IMG/VR virus record: IMGVR_UViG_3300047551_000492 | Span: 1-37,249 of that record | DNA from: a virus | DNA length: 37,249 nucleotides | Direction: 5' to 3' (one strand) | In this document: positions 24,338 through 32,501 of the stretch, in pieces | Layout: each line of letters begins with the position of its first letter | Numbering within the stretch: position 1 is the stretch's first letter | The notes under the pieces: model-generated | What the model was told of the DNA's origin: nothing | Databases searched by the model: none | Seen by the model: only the letters and a program-made list of their open reading frames with translations | Position numbers and translations under genes: made by a program

Positions 24338-25556
24338 CTCAGAATCAAAGTTAATCTCAGCAGTTCTTAAAGATAAGCAAGCCCATGTTATGCTTCAGGC
24401 AAATGTTGAAGGTATTTTAAAAACACATTTAGATGTTTGGCAATTCATTAGAAAATATTATGAACACAATTCTACAGTTCCGCCTGTAGAGTTGGTTGTT
24501 GAAAAGTTTAGAGATTTTGAAATTGCTGATGGTGTTGGATCAACTAAACATCACCTTGAGGAATTACAGGCAGAGTATCTTGTTAATAGTCTTAAGGATA
24601 TTTTAAGATCTGCTGCTACCGATGTTCAGGGTGGCCTTGGGGTAGAGGCTCTTGAAACTTTGATTAGCAAGACTGCAGAACTTAGAAAAAATACAGCAGC
24701 CATTCGTGACATTGATGTAACAGATCTTGATTCTGCTGTTGCATACTTTGAAAATCTTAAGAAGCAACAAGAGGCTGGCGCACTTGGAATTAAAACTGGA
24801 CTTCCAGGATTTGATAACTACCTTCCTTCTGGAATCATGCCAGGACAGTTAGGAGTCTTCTTGGCATATCCAGGCATAGGAAAGTCTTGGTTGTCTCTCT
24901 ATTTCGCTGTACAGGCCTGGAAACAGGGTCGTAGCCCAATGATCATAAGTCTTGAAATGTCTGAGGTTGAAGTACGTAATCGTGTATTTGCAATCATGGG
25001 TGAGGGTATCTGGTCTCATCGTAAATTAAGTGCGGGACAAGTAGAGATGGATATGCTAAAGTCATGGCACACAAAGAGTGTTAAAGGAAGACCAGAATTT
25101 CATATTATCTCAAACGATACAGGTGGAGACATCACACCACTAGTTCTTCGTGGCAAGATTGATCAGTATAAACCAGACTTTGTTATTGTTGACTATTTAC
25201 AACTAATGAGTCCAAACAGTAAGTCTGATAATGAAACTATTCGTATGAAGAATCTATCTCGTGAATTAAAGTTAATGGCTATTGCAGAAGAAGTTCCCAT
25301 TATTGCTATTTCTTCTGCTACCCCCGATGATGTGACTAAACTAGAAACCGTGCCAACCCTTGGTCAAACTGCATGGTCAAGACAGATTGCCTATGATGCT
25401 GACTGGGTATTGGCGCTTGGGCGAGGTACAAATAGTGATATTATTGAATGCGTATTTAGAAAGAACCGTAATGGTTTTATGGGGGAATTCCTAGTACAGG
25501 CTGATTTTGATAAGGGATATTACAGATATAAGGATTATGAAGATAAGACAGTATAA
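24330..25556 (+). CDS. DnaB-like replicative DNA helicase
   Basis: The 408-residue protein starts at GTG 24330 behind AAAGGAA. Residues 1-140 form a short helical N-terminal domain like the primase-binding part of DnaB. The RecA-like motor follows: Walker A AYPGIGKSWLS with K185 and S186, a catalytic-region ISLEMSEVEVRNR, Walker B VIVDYLQLM, and the C-terminal part with QTAWSRQIAYDADWVLAL and an Arg-rich FRKNRNG finger region. This is the phage replicative helicase that unwinds DNA ahead of the fork. It sits with primase, ssDNA-binding protein and polymerase. Length is slightly below bacterial DnaB. Confidence 0.9.
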   Translation: MNNSESKLISAVLKDKQAHVMLQANVEGILKTHLDVWQFIRKYYEHNSTVPPVELVVEKFRDFEIADGVGSTKHHLEELQAEYLVNSLKDILRSAATDVQGGLGVEALETLISKTAELRKNTAAIRDIDVTDLDSAVAYFENLKKQQEAGALGIKTGLPGFDNYLPSGIMPGQLGVFLAYPGIGKSWLSLYFAVQAWKQGRSPMIISLEMSEVEVRNRVFAIMGEGIWSHRKLSAGQVEMDMLKSWHTKSVKGRPEFHIISNDTGGDITPLVLRGKIDQYKPDFVIVDYLQLMSPNSKSDNETIRMKNLSRELKLMAIAEEVPIIAISSATPDDVTKLETVPTLGQTAWSRQIAYDADWVLALGRGTNSDIIECVFRKNRNGFMGEFLVQADFDKGYYRYKDYEDKTV

Positions 25557-25557
25557 T
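25552..25557 (+). promoter_or_regulatory. Possible -10 (TATAAT) giving a leaderless start at 25565
   Basis: TATAAT formed by the helicase's last Val codon, its stop and the next base lies 7 bases before ATG 25565, and that ATG has no ribosome-binding site. There is no TG extension and no -35, so this may be an accident of the GTA TAA codons. Confidence 0.3.
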
Positions 25558-25564
25558 ATGCGGT

Positions 25565-25891
25565 ATGGAGACATATCAGCACAAGCCTATCAAAAGGTTT
25601 GGTTTAGACGGTGTCATCAATGATGACTCTGCCATATATAGGTTACAGCAGGAATACATTAGACTGCTGGTATCTGAAATGCGTCTATCTGGATATGTTC
25701 CAAGATTTGACATTGATCCACAGTTTACAATAGAATATAATGACAAAAATAATACATATAACTTTATACTAAGCATATACGGAATATATATAGGGAGAAA
25801 GAAAAGCGAATGGACACTAGGAGTAGACGGAACGAAGGCAATTCATATACAGCCAACCAAATTAAAAGAGTACTCGCAGGATCTGGCTTAA
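25565..25891 (+). CDS. Protein of unknown function overlapping the primase gene
   Basis: The 108-residue product is an alpha/beta protein with a helix (AIYRLQQEYIRLLVSEMRLS) and a strand-rich second half (NTYNFILSIYGIYIGRKKSE). No motif is recognised. There is no ribosome-binding site before its ATG, which suggests leaderless or coupled translation. Its final 82 nt overlap the primase gene in another frame. Position between helicase and primase implies a replication-linked role; this is inference. Confidence 0.5.
   Translation: METYQHKPIKRFGLDGVINDDSAIYRLQQEYIRLLVSEMRLSGYVPRFDIDPQFTIEYNDKNNTYNFILSIYGIYIGRKKSEWTLGVDGTKAIHIQPTKLKEYSQDLA
25707..25736 (+). promoter_or_regulatory. Possible promoter (TTGACA-18-TAGAAT) for the primase
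   Basis: TTGACA (25707-25712) and TAGAAT (25731-25736) are 18 nt apart inside the preceding gene, with a predicted start near 25743 and a leader of about 67 nt to the primase ATG. There is no TG extension. Confidence 0.4.
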
Positions 25892-26754
25892 ATATAGAAA
25901 AAGAAGCAGAATCTGAGTATGTAGTATTTTGTCCATTCCATTCAAATCACAGAACACCTGCTGGTGAAATAAATAAGTATAGCGGTTTGTTTTTTTGTTT
26001 TTCTTGTAGCCATACTGCAGACTTGATAGAGTTAGTCATGCATTGTTCTAACAGAACATATTTTGAGGCTGTCAGATTTATTAAAAGTAAAGAAGTAGAA
26101 ACAGATATTGTTTCTGATATTTCTTCTAAGTTAGTTGAAAAAGAAGAATGGCCAGAATTAGACATGGCCATAGTAAATAAACTATATGAGCAGGCATTAA
26201 AAAGCGACAGAGCAATTCAATATTTCAGTGGAAGAAAAATAACTCAGGATTCTATAAAGAAGTTTAAACTTGGGTATTCTGAGAATCAAGACATGGTAAC
26301 TATTCCTGTACAAAACCATGAAGGATTGTGTGTCGGCTTTGTCGGAAGATCTGTAGAGGGTAAAACATTTAAAAATACCAACGGACTTCCTAAATCAAAA
26401 CTATTATTTAATTTGAATCGTGTTAAGACTGCAAGTCGTGTTTATGTTGTAGAGTCATCATTTGATGCCATAAGACTTGATCAGGTTGGACTACCAGCAG
26501 TTGCTACCCTCGGTGCTAATGTGTCATCAAAACAAATAGGTTTGCTTCAAAAGTACTTTAGCGATATAATGATTATTGCTGATAATGATGAGGCAGGCGG
26601 TAACATGAAAGATAAAATAGTTGAAAGATTAGGCTCTCAAGTTACTGTAATAAATATAGATAAACAATATAAAGATATAGGCGATATGGATGATAAGTCA
26701 ATAAAAGAACTGGACTTACAGTTTGACAAATCAATACTGTCTATGCTAAACTAG
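25810..26754 (+). CDS. DnaG-type DNA primase, compact form
   Basis: The 314-residue protein has a CHC2-type zinc-binding domain (C41, H44, C63, C66) and a TOPRIM catalytic core: VYVVESSFDAI with E215, and ADNDEAGG with D258 and D260. It lacks the C-terminal helicase-binding domain of bacterial DnaG (usually near 600 residues in total), so contact with the helicase must be made differently. The ATG at 25810, 82 nt inside the previous gene, is needed because no other ATG precedes the zinc domain. GGGAGAAAG lies upstream. It makes RNA primers at the fork. Confidence 0.88.
   Translation: MDTRSRRNEGNSYTANQIKRVLAGSGLNIEKEAESEYVVFCPFHSNHRTPAGEINKYSGLFFCFSCSHTADLIELVMHCSNRTYFEAVRFIKSKEVETDIVSDISSKLVEKEEWPELDMAIVNKLYEQALKSDRAIQYFSGRKITQDSIKKFKLGYSENQDMVTIPVQNHEGLCVGFVGRSVEGKTFKNTNGLPKSKLLFNLNRVKTASRVYVVESSFDAIRLDQVGLPAVATLGANVSSKQIGLLQKYFSDIMIIADNDEAGGNMKDKIVERLGSQVTVINIDKQYKDIGDMDDKSIKELDLQFDKSILSMLN
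26723..26752 (+). promoter_or_regulatory. Strong promoter (TTGACA-18-TAAACT, TG-extended) for the ssDNA-binding gene
   Basis: TTGACA (26723-26728), an 18-nt spacer and TAAACT (26747-26752), with TG one base upstream of the -10, lie in the last codons of the primase gene. A start near 26759 gives an 18-nt leader holding AAAGGAGA. Confidence 0.65.
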
Positions 26755-26776
26755 AAAAGAACAAAGGAGAAAAACT

Positions 26777-27439
26777 ATGAGCGTTATCAAGGGACTAAAA
26801 AATATTAATGCCCTGCTCGATAAGAAAAATGATGAAAGCGCACCGAAGGTACGCTGGTTAAAGTTAGCAGATGGACAATCTGTAAAGATTCGTTTCATTG
26901 AAGAACTTGATGAAGACTCTGCACATTATACAGAAGGCCGTGGTCTAGCACTTGTTGTTAAAGAGCACACTAATCCAAAGGACTACAAGCGTAAGGCTGT
27001 AGATACAATGGAATCAGAAGGCCGTGACTGGGCAGAAGAGATGTATCGTAAAGATCCAAAGGGTAATAGCGGATGGCGTGGTCGTCTTCGTTTTTACTGT
27101 AATGTACTTGTTGATGATGGCATGGAAGAAAAGCCGTATGTCGCTATCTGGTCAATGGGTGTAAGCAAGCAATCTGCATTCAACACAATTCGTGAGTATG
27201 CTCTTGAAACAGGAAGCATCTCAAATGTGGTTTGGAAGTTAAAGCGTAATGGTCAGGGAACTGAAACATCATACACTTTGATTCCTTCTGCTCCAGATAA
27301 GGAGCCATTTAAGTGGGAAGGCATTGAGCCATATCCATTGGAAAAGGCACTTCGTCGTGTTCCTTATGCGGAACAAGAAGCGTTCTATCTTGGATTTGAT
27401 TCTCCATCTACAACATCAGCGACGAATATCGACTGGTAG
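26777..27439 (+). CDS. Probable single-stranded DNA-binding protein (gp32-like)
   Basis: The 220-residue protein resembles phage gp32-type ssDNA-binding proteins: an N-terminal helix-strand (VRWLKLADGQSVKIRFIEEL), aromatic and basic strands (WRGRLRFYCNVLVDDG, KPYVAIWSMGVSKQSAFNTI) and a C-terminal tail ending NIDW. The usual zinc-binding cysteines of T4 gp32 are not evident. It has its own strong promoter and good ribosome-binding site, and codon use rich in CGT, AAG and AAC, all fitting an abundant protein. It lies between primase and polymerase, three bases before the polymerase start. Function is inferred from pattern and context. Confidence 0.65.
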   Translation: MSVIKGLKNINALLDKKNDESAPKVRWLKLADGQSVKIRFIEELDEDSAHYTEGRGLALVVKEHTNPKDYKRKAVDTMESEGRDWAEEMYRKDPKGNSGWRGRLRFYCNVLVDDGMEEKPYVAIWSMGVSKQSAFNTIREYALETGSISNVVWKLKRNGQGTETSYTLIPSAPDKEPFKWEGIEPYPLEKALRRVPYAEQEAFYLGFDSPSTTSATNIDW

Positions 27440-27442
27440 TAG

Positions 27443-30400
27443 ATGAATTACGTTCCATTACATTTACATACTCACTTTTCACTATTCGATGGTATTGGGT
27501 TGCCGTCTGAATATGTTGACCGTGCTACGAAGTTGGGTATGCCTGCAATAGCGATTACTGACCATGGCTCCCTTTCTGGCCACAGAGAAATGTATCGTGT
27601 TGCTAAATCTAATGGGATAAAGCCGATTCTTGGCATAGAAGGGTACATGTGTGAAGATAGGTTTGATCAGCGAGACAAAGCAGATCGAACAACTCCACTC
27701 GATATGGTTTATAATCATATTATCCTTCTTGCCAAGAATCAGGTAGGCTTAGAAAATCTTAATAAGTTAAATGAGATAGCATGGACAGAGGGGTATTATA
27801 AAAAACCACGCATTGATTTTGAAGTACTATCTAAATATAAAGAAGGAATTATAGTTTCCTCTGCATGCCCAAGTGGAATTATTGCCAAGTCTATTGAACT
27901 TGAAGAACTTGGAATGGCAAAGAAATACATTAAGTGGTTTAAAGAAGAGTTTGGCGACGACTATTATTTAGAAGTTATGCCACATAACGATGAATCAATT
28001 AACAGAAACATTTTATTATTAGCGGACGAGTTTGGTATTAAGCCAATCGTAACTCCAGACTGCCACCATGTCGATCAGTCTCAAAGAGAAATCCAAGAAC
28101 TTAAACTTATTCTCAATACCTATGCAAATAAGATTCAGAAAGATGCCACATATGAAAAGTCCAAAAAGCAGGGGGACTTAATGAAGCGTCTCGATTATCT
28201 TTATGGTGCAGATAGACAGATGTCATTTAATAAGTTTGACATTCATCTCTTATCATATGAAGAGATTCAGGCTGCTATGGAAAAGCAGTCTATATTTAGA
28301 ACAGACATTTATGAAAACACAATTGATCTTGCAAACAAGATTGAAGACTATGACATTAAAGATAATCTAAACCTACTGCCTGTTCAGTACAAGAATCCAG
28401 ATAAGCAATTATCTGACCTTGCTTATGAAGGATTAAAGGCTAAAGGATTTTCAGACAATAAAGAATATGTGGATAGACTTGAAGAAGAGTTAAAAGTTAT
28501 TAAGGATAAAAAGTTTGGCCCTTACTTCCTTGTTGTTCAGAGTATGATATCTTGGGCAAAGAAGGAAGGAATAATGGTTGGTCCAGGTCGTGGATCATCT
28601 GCAGGATCATTGCTTTGTTACACACTTGGCATTACAGATATAGATCCTATTGAGCATGGGCTATTGTTCTTCCGTTTTATTAATCCAGAGCGCAATGACT
28701 TTCCAGATATTGATACAGATATTCAAGATTCTCGTCGTGATGAAGTAAAGGATTATCTTGTTAGACAGTATAAGCATGTTGCTTCTATTGCTACATTTTT
28801 AGAGTTTAAAGATAAGGGTGTAGTGCGAGATGTTGCTCGTGCATTAAATATACCATTAGCAGATGTAAATAAAGTATTGAAGTTAGTAGATACATGGGAT
28901 GAGTATTGTTCATCAAAAACTACTGCTTGGTTTAGAGAAAAATATCCAGAGGTGGAGCAATATGGGGAACAACTTCGTGGTCGTATTAGAGGTACTGGCA
29001 TTCACGCTGCTGGTGTTGTCACTAGCAAAAATCCTATTTTTAGGTACGCACCAATGGAAACACGCAACTCTCCTGGTAGCGATGATCGTATACCAGTTGT
29101 GGCGGTTGACATGGAAGAGGCTGAAAAGATTGGTCTTATCAAAATCGACGCACTTGGTCTTAAAACCTTAAGTGTAATTAATGATACATTAAAGATTATT
29201 AAAGAGCGTGAAGGCACAAATATTGATTTACTTAAAATTGATATGTCTGATCAAAAAGTTTATCAGATGCTTTCTGAGGGGTATACAAAAGGAGTCTTCC
29301 AGTGTGAAGCAACTCCATATACAAACCTTCTTATTAAGATGGGCGTAAAAAATCTTGCAGAATTATCTGCCTCAAACGCCTTGGTTCGTCCAGGTGCTAT
29401 GAATACCATCGGTAAAGATTATATTGAGAGAAAACATGGCAGACAGGCTGTTAATTACCTGCATCAAACCATGAAGCCTTTTACAGAAGAAACATATGGG
29501 TGTATCCTATACCAGGAACAGGTTATGCAAGCCTGCGTTCAATTAGGAGGGATGTCTTGGTCTGAGGCTGATAAAGTTCGTAAGATTATCGGTAAGAAGA
29601 AAGATGCAAGAGAGTTTGATGCGTTTCAGGAACAGTTTGTTAAAGGTGCTTCTAGGTTTGTTAGTCCTAATCAGGCTCGTGATTTATGGCATGACTTTGA
29701 AGCGCATGCGGGATATTCGTTCAACAAGAGTCATGCGGTTGCTTATTCTACGCTCTCGTATTGGACGGCATGGCTAAAGTATCACTATCCAATTGAGTTT
29801 ATGTACTCATTATTGAAAAATGAAAGGGACAAAGATGCACGAACTGAATATCTTATTGAAGCGAAAAGAATGGGGATTAGCATTAAGTTGCCTCATATTA
29901 ATGATTCGGATATCGATTTTAAGATTGAGGGTAAGGGTATTCGGTTTGGACTCTCGGGGATCAAGTTTATCTCTGATAAGATTGCAGAACGCTATATATC
30001 AGCACGACCTTTTAAGTCTTTTGAGGCACTTAGAGATTTCACGTTTACGAAAGGAAATGGAGTAAATAGTAGAGCATTAGAAGCATTAAGAATTATTGGT
30101 GCTGCTACTTTCCCAGATAATCCACGAAATGATAATGAGATTCGTGAAAATCTTTATGAGTATTTAGGTCTACCAGAATTTACACAAACAGTTCCATCAC
30201 ACTATCACGCCTTTATTAATCCAGTAGAAGATTTTGAAGAAAAGGGATCGTTTATTCTTATGGGAATGGTTAAAGGCATTAAGCGTGGCAAGGGTTGGTC
30301 TCGTGTTGAGATATTAGATAAAACAGGAAGCATAGGTGTATTTGATGAAGAGCAAACTACAATTGAGGCTGGACGAAGTTATATTGCACTCTGTTCTGAT

Positions 30401-30721
30401 AATAGAATTGTTAGCGCTATTCCTGTGGACGAAATAAAAAACTCAGATGCTGCATTAATTAAATTTTTAAATTATAGAATGCTTCCATACAAAGACGATG
30501 AGTTATTTGTGGTATCATTTAAACCTAGAATAACGAAAGCAGGAAAGAAAATGGCATCGCTGACTCTAGCAGATACATCTAGAGAACTTCATCCAGTAAC
30601 AGTATTTCCTACTGCCTTTGCTAAGGCATATATGAAGATTGAAGAAGGCCATGCGTATAAATTTGAATTAGGTAAAACTAAAGACGGTACAGTAATATTG
30701 GAGGATATAAATGTCGGTTAG
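27443..30721 (+). CDS. dnaE: DNA polymerase III alpha subunit (DnaE type)
   Basis: The 1092-residue replicative polymerase starts three bases after the previous stop. The N-terminal PHP domain keeps its metal-binding motifs: LHLHTHFSLFDG (H9, H11), ITDHGSLSG, GIEGY, VMPHND and PDCHHVD, so it may be an active proofreading nuclease. The polymerase core has PGRGSSAGSL, the paired aspartates in PDIDTDIQDSRRDE (D422, D424), and the third catalytic aspartate in KIDALGLKTL (D569). The C-terminal part has a helix-hairpin-helix region and an OB-like domain (FILMGMVKGIKRGKGWSRVE). Bacterial DnaE is about 1160 residues. No sliding clamp, clamp loader or epsilon subunit is visible here, so host factors are probably used. 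Confidence 0.95.
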   Translation: MNYVPLHLHTHFSLFDGIGLPSEYVDRATKLGMPAIAITDHGSLSGHREMYRVAKSNGIKPILGIEGYMCEDRFDQRDKADRTTPLDMVYNHIILLAKNQVGLENLNKLNEIAWTEGYYKKPRIDFEVLSKYKEGIIVSSACPSGIIAKSIELEELGMAKKYIKWFKEEFGDDYYLEVMPHNDESINRNILLLADEFGIKPIVTPDCHHVDQSQREIQELKLILNTYANKIQKDATYEKSKKQGDLMKRLDYLYGADRQMSFNKFDIHLLSYEEIQAAMEKQSIFRTDIYENTIDLANKIEDYDIKDNLNLLPVQYKNPDKQLSDLAYEGLKAKGFSDNKEYVDRLEEELKVIKDKKFGPYFLVVQSMISWAKKEGIMVGPGRGSSAGSLLCYTLGITDIDPIEHGLLFFRFINPERNDFPDIDTDIQDSRRDEVKDYLVRQYKHVASIATFLEFKDKGVVRDVARALNIPLADVNKVLKLVDTWDEYCSSKTTAWFREKYPEVEQYGEQLRGRIRGTGIHAAGVVTSKNPIFRYAPMETRNSPGSDDRIPVVAVDMEEAEKIGLIKIDALGLKTLSVINDTLKIIKEREGTNIDLLKIDMSDQKVYQMLSEGYTKGVFQCEATPYTNLLIKMGVKNLAELSASNALVRPGAMNTIGKDYIERKHGRQAVNYLHQTMKPFTEETYGCILYQEQVMQACVQLGGMSWSEADKVRKIIGKKKDAREFDAFQEQFVKGASRFVSPNQARDLWHDFEAHAGYSFNKSHAVAYSTLSYWTAWLKYHYPIEFMYSLLKNERDKDARTEYLIEAKRMGISIKLPHINDSDIDFKIEGKGIRFGLSGIKFISDKIAERYISARPFKSFEALRDFTFTKGNGVNSRALEALRIIGAATFPDNPRNDNEIRENLYEYLGLPEFTQTVPSHYHAFINPVEDFEEKGSFILMGMVKGIKRGKGWSRVEILDKTGSIGVFDEEQTTIEAGRSYIALCSDNRIVSAIPVDEIKNSDAALIKFLNYRMLPYKDDELFVVSFKPRITKAGKKMASLTLADTSRELHPVTVFPTAFAKAYMKIEEGHAYKFELGKTKDGTVILEDINVG

Positions 30722-31724
30722 CCTTGAAGATGTATTAGCACAATTAAACCCTAAACTAAGGAAAAATATATTAGTTGGAGACGAGGTGCCGAAGACTGAG
30801 TATGCAAAGACTCCAAGTTTTGGACTTAATAGAGCACTAAATGGCGGACTACCATACGGTAGACAAGTACTTGTATGGGGCAGTAAATCAAGTGCCAAGT
30901 CTTCCCTATGCTTACAAATTATTGCAGAAGCACAAAAAGAAGGAAAGATCTGTGCTTGGATTGATGCAGAAATGTCTTATGATAAAGATTGGGCAGGAAA
31001 ACTTGGTGTTGATACTGCAAAGTTAATCGTATCCCAAGCACGAACCATTAATGAAATGGTAGATGTTGGCGTTCAACTTATGGAGGCTGGTGTAGATGTT
31101 ATTGTTGTAGATAGCATTACGTCATTGCTTCCTGCCATTTATTTTGAAAAAGATTCTGATGAACTTAAGGCATTAGAAAATACAAAACAGATTGGCGCTG
31201 AATCTCGTGATTTTAGTAACGCATGGAAAATGATTAACTATGCAAACAATAAGGTTAAGCCAACTTTATTTATTTTAATTTCTCAATCAAGAAATAATAT
31301 TAATGCAATGTATACCAGTCAACAACCAACAGGTGGTCAGGCCACTAAGTTTTATTCTTCTACTGTAATTAAATTGTTTTCATCTGAATCAGAAAACCAA
31401 GCCTTGAAAGGAAAGATCCATGTTGGCGATAAGGTCATTGAGGAAAAGATTGGTAGAAAAGTAAGATGGGAATTACAGTTTTCAAAAACTTCTCCTGCTT
31501 TTCAGTCTGGCGAGTATGATTTCTATTTTAGAGGTGACAATCTTGGCGTGGATAGTGTGGGAGATCTAGTCGATACTGCTGAGTTAATGGGTATCGTAGA
31601 GCGCACTGGTGCTTGGTATTTGCTTCCAGATGGCACAAAGGTGCAGGGCAGAGAAGGATTTATTAATAAAGTAAGAGAGGATCTTGATCTACAAGAAATG
31701 ATTAAGACTAAGATTAGTGGATAA
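30711..31724 (+). CDS. RecA-like recombinase with altered Walker A
   Basis: The 337-residue protein overlaps the polymerase by 11 nt. It has the RecA core: Walker A region GSKSSAKSSL (G57-S64), IDAEMSYDKDWAGKLGVD (catalytic Glu region), Walker B VIVVDSITSLLP, a loop-1/loop-2 region (LISQSRNNINAMYTSQQPTG) and C-terminal strands. The conserved Gly before the Walker Lys is Ala (A62, codon 30894-30896), giving GxxxxAKS instead of GxxxxGKT. It promotes strand exchange in recombination-dependent replication or repair. The Ala may change ATP turnover but other motifs look intact. Followed by an 8-nt overlapping zinc-binding gene. Confidence 0.88.
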   Translation: MSVSLEDVLAQLNPKLRKNILVGDEVPKTEYAKTPSFGLNRALNGGLPYGRQVLVWGSKSSAKSSLCLQIIAEAQKEGKICAWIDAEMSYDKDWAGKLGVDTAKLIVSQARTINEMVDVGVQLMEAGVDVIVVDSITSLLPAIYFEKDSDELKALENTKQIGAESRDFSNAWKMINYANNKVKPTLFILISQSRNNINAMYTSQQPTGGQATKFYSSTVIKLFSSESENQALKGKIHVGDKVIEEKIGRKVRWELQFSKTSPAFQSGEYDFYFRGDNLGVDSVGDLVDTAELMGIVERTGAWYLLPDGTKVQGREGFINKVREDLDLQEMIKTKISG

Positions 31725-31893
31725 ATACACAATTTATGAAGGAAAGTTTCCTTGTAAGACTTGCAAAAAAGAAGTAAAGACAATAAGAGTTTATCCAGCA
31801 ACTGGGATGGCATCCTGGATGTGTCAAGATAAACATTTATCAGAAGTTCAATTATTTAAGGTAGGATATAAGAAGGTTAAAAAACATGAGTGA
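31717..31893 (+). CDS. Small zinc-ribbon protein (58 aa)
   Basis: A GTG-started frame overlaps the recombinase end by 8 nt and the next gene by 8 nt, filling an otherwise empty gap. The 58-residue product is basic, with C13-x2-C16 (FPCKTCKKEV) and C36-x3-H40 (WMCQDKH), a probable zinc ribbon. A tight overlap on both sides and a coherent zinc pattern argue for a real gene. Function unknown; a partner of the recombinase or nucleases is possible. Confidence 0.6.
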   Translation: MDKYTIYEGKFPCKTCKKEVKTIRVYPATGMASWMCQDKHLSEVQLFKVGYKKVKKHE

Positions 31894-32176
31894 GGCAAAT
31901 GAAAGTAAAAGAATAGGTGCCAAGAAGCATAAGAATTCTGGTAGAAATACTAAAAAGGGCGACGCTACTTGGGAAAACTTTACTGTTGATTTTAAAGAGA
32001 ACTCAAAATCTTTTACACTAAATCAGGATGTATGGGCTAAGGCTACAACAGATGCAATACGAAATGGCAACGATCCAGCCATAGTTGTGGTACTTGGCGA
32101 GGGAAACAAAAAGACCAGACTTGCTATAATAGAGTTAGAACTACTAGAACAGATGGTGAATAATGGAACAAAATAA
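31886..32176 (+). CDS. Candidate small PD-(D/E)XK nuclease (Holliday-junction-resolvase-like)
   Basis: The 96-residue protein has a basic N-terminus, then KGDATWENFTVDFKENSKSF (D26, D35, K37) and LNQDVWAKATTDAIRNGNDP, followed by hydrophobic strands (AIVVVLGEG, TRLAIIELE). The order 'GD ... D-x-K ... S-x-x-L ... W-x-K' resembles small phage nucleases of the PD-(D/E)XK type. An acidic residue upstream in helix one (E3 or E6) could complete the site. It lies among recombination genes. The fit is suggestive, not proven; it overlaps the neighbours at both ends. Confidence 0.45.
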   Translation: MSEANESKRIGAKKHKNSGRNTKKGDATWENFTVDFKENSKSFTLNQDVWAKATTDAIRNGNDPAIVVVLGEGNKKTRLAIIELELLEQMVNNGTK

Positions 32177-32468
32177 TACAACACTTGAAATGATTAATGG
32201 TTTAACAGAAATAGCAGAGTATATGGAAGACCAGGAACTAACTACTGCTCTAACATTTATTGCTAAACTTATTATAAAGCCAGACATTCCTATGAATGTG
32301 GCTACTGTAGAAATTGTTAGGCTGCAAGCAATCGCAGCAAAGATGGCTTTTAAGGCTACTTGGATGGCTAATGTGGACAAGTCAGACCGTGGGAAAAAGA
32401 ATATTTATTATACCGCAGCAGAGTCTATAAACAATCTTGTGTCTGCTCTAAAATACATTACTCGCTGA
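32163..32468 (+). CDS. Small helical protein, function unknown
   Basis: The 101-residue protein is predicted all-helical (TLEMINGLTEIAEYMEDQEL, then VEIVRLQAIAAKMAFKATWM and TAAESINNLVSALKYI). It has no cysteines or enzyme motif. It overlaps the upstream nuclease-like gene by 14 nt and ends just before the extended -10 promoter of the Cas4-like gene. A small helical protein in this position might be a nuclease partner, but nothing in the sequence shows it. Confidence 0.55.
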   Translation: MEQNNTTLEMINGLTEIAEYMEDQELTTALTFIAKLIIKPDIPMNVATVEIVRLQAIAAKMAFKATWMANVDKSDRGKKNIYYTAAESINNLVSALKYITR

Positions 32469-32472
32469 TATC

Positions 32473-32481
32473 TGATATAAT
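32473..32481 (+). promoter_or_regulatory. Extended -10 promoter (TGaTATAAT) for the Cas4-like gene
   Basis: TATAAT (32476-32481) with TG one base upstream lies in the short gap before the Cas4-like gene. A start near 32488 gives a 14-nt leader with AAAGGA (32491-32496). No -35 is seen. Confidence 0.5.
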
Positions 32482-32501
32482 TATACAAACAAAGGATAAT
32501 A

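Noticed and set aside
32123-32130. TGcTATAAT inside the candidate nuclease gene
   Set aside because: It matches an extended -10 but lies in coding sequence without a -35, and the next gene overlaps for coupled translation. It is kept out of the promoter list as weak.
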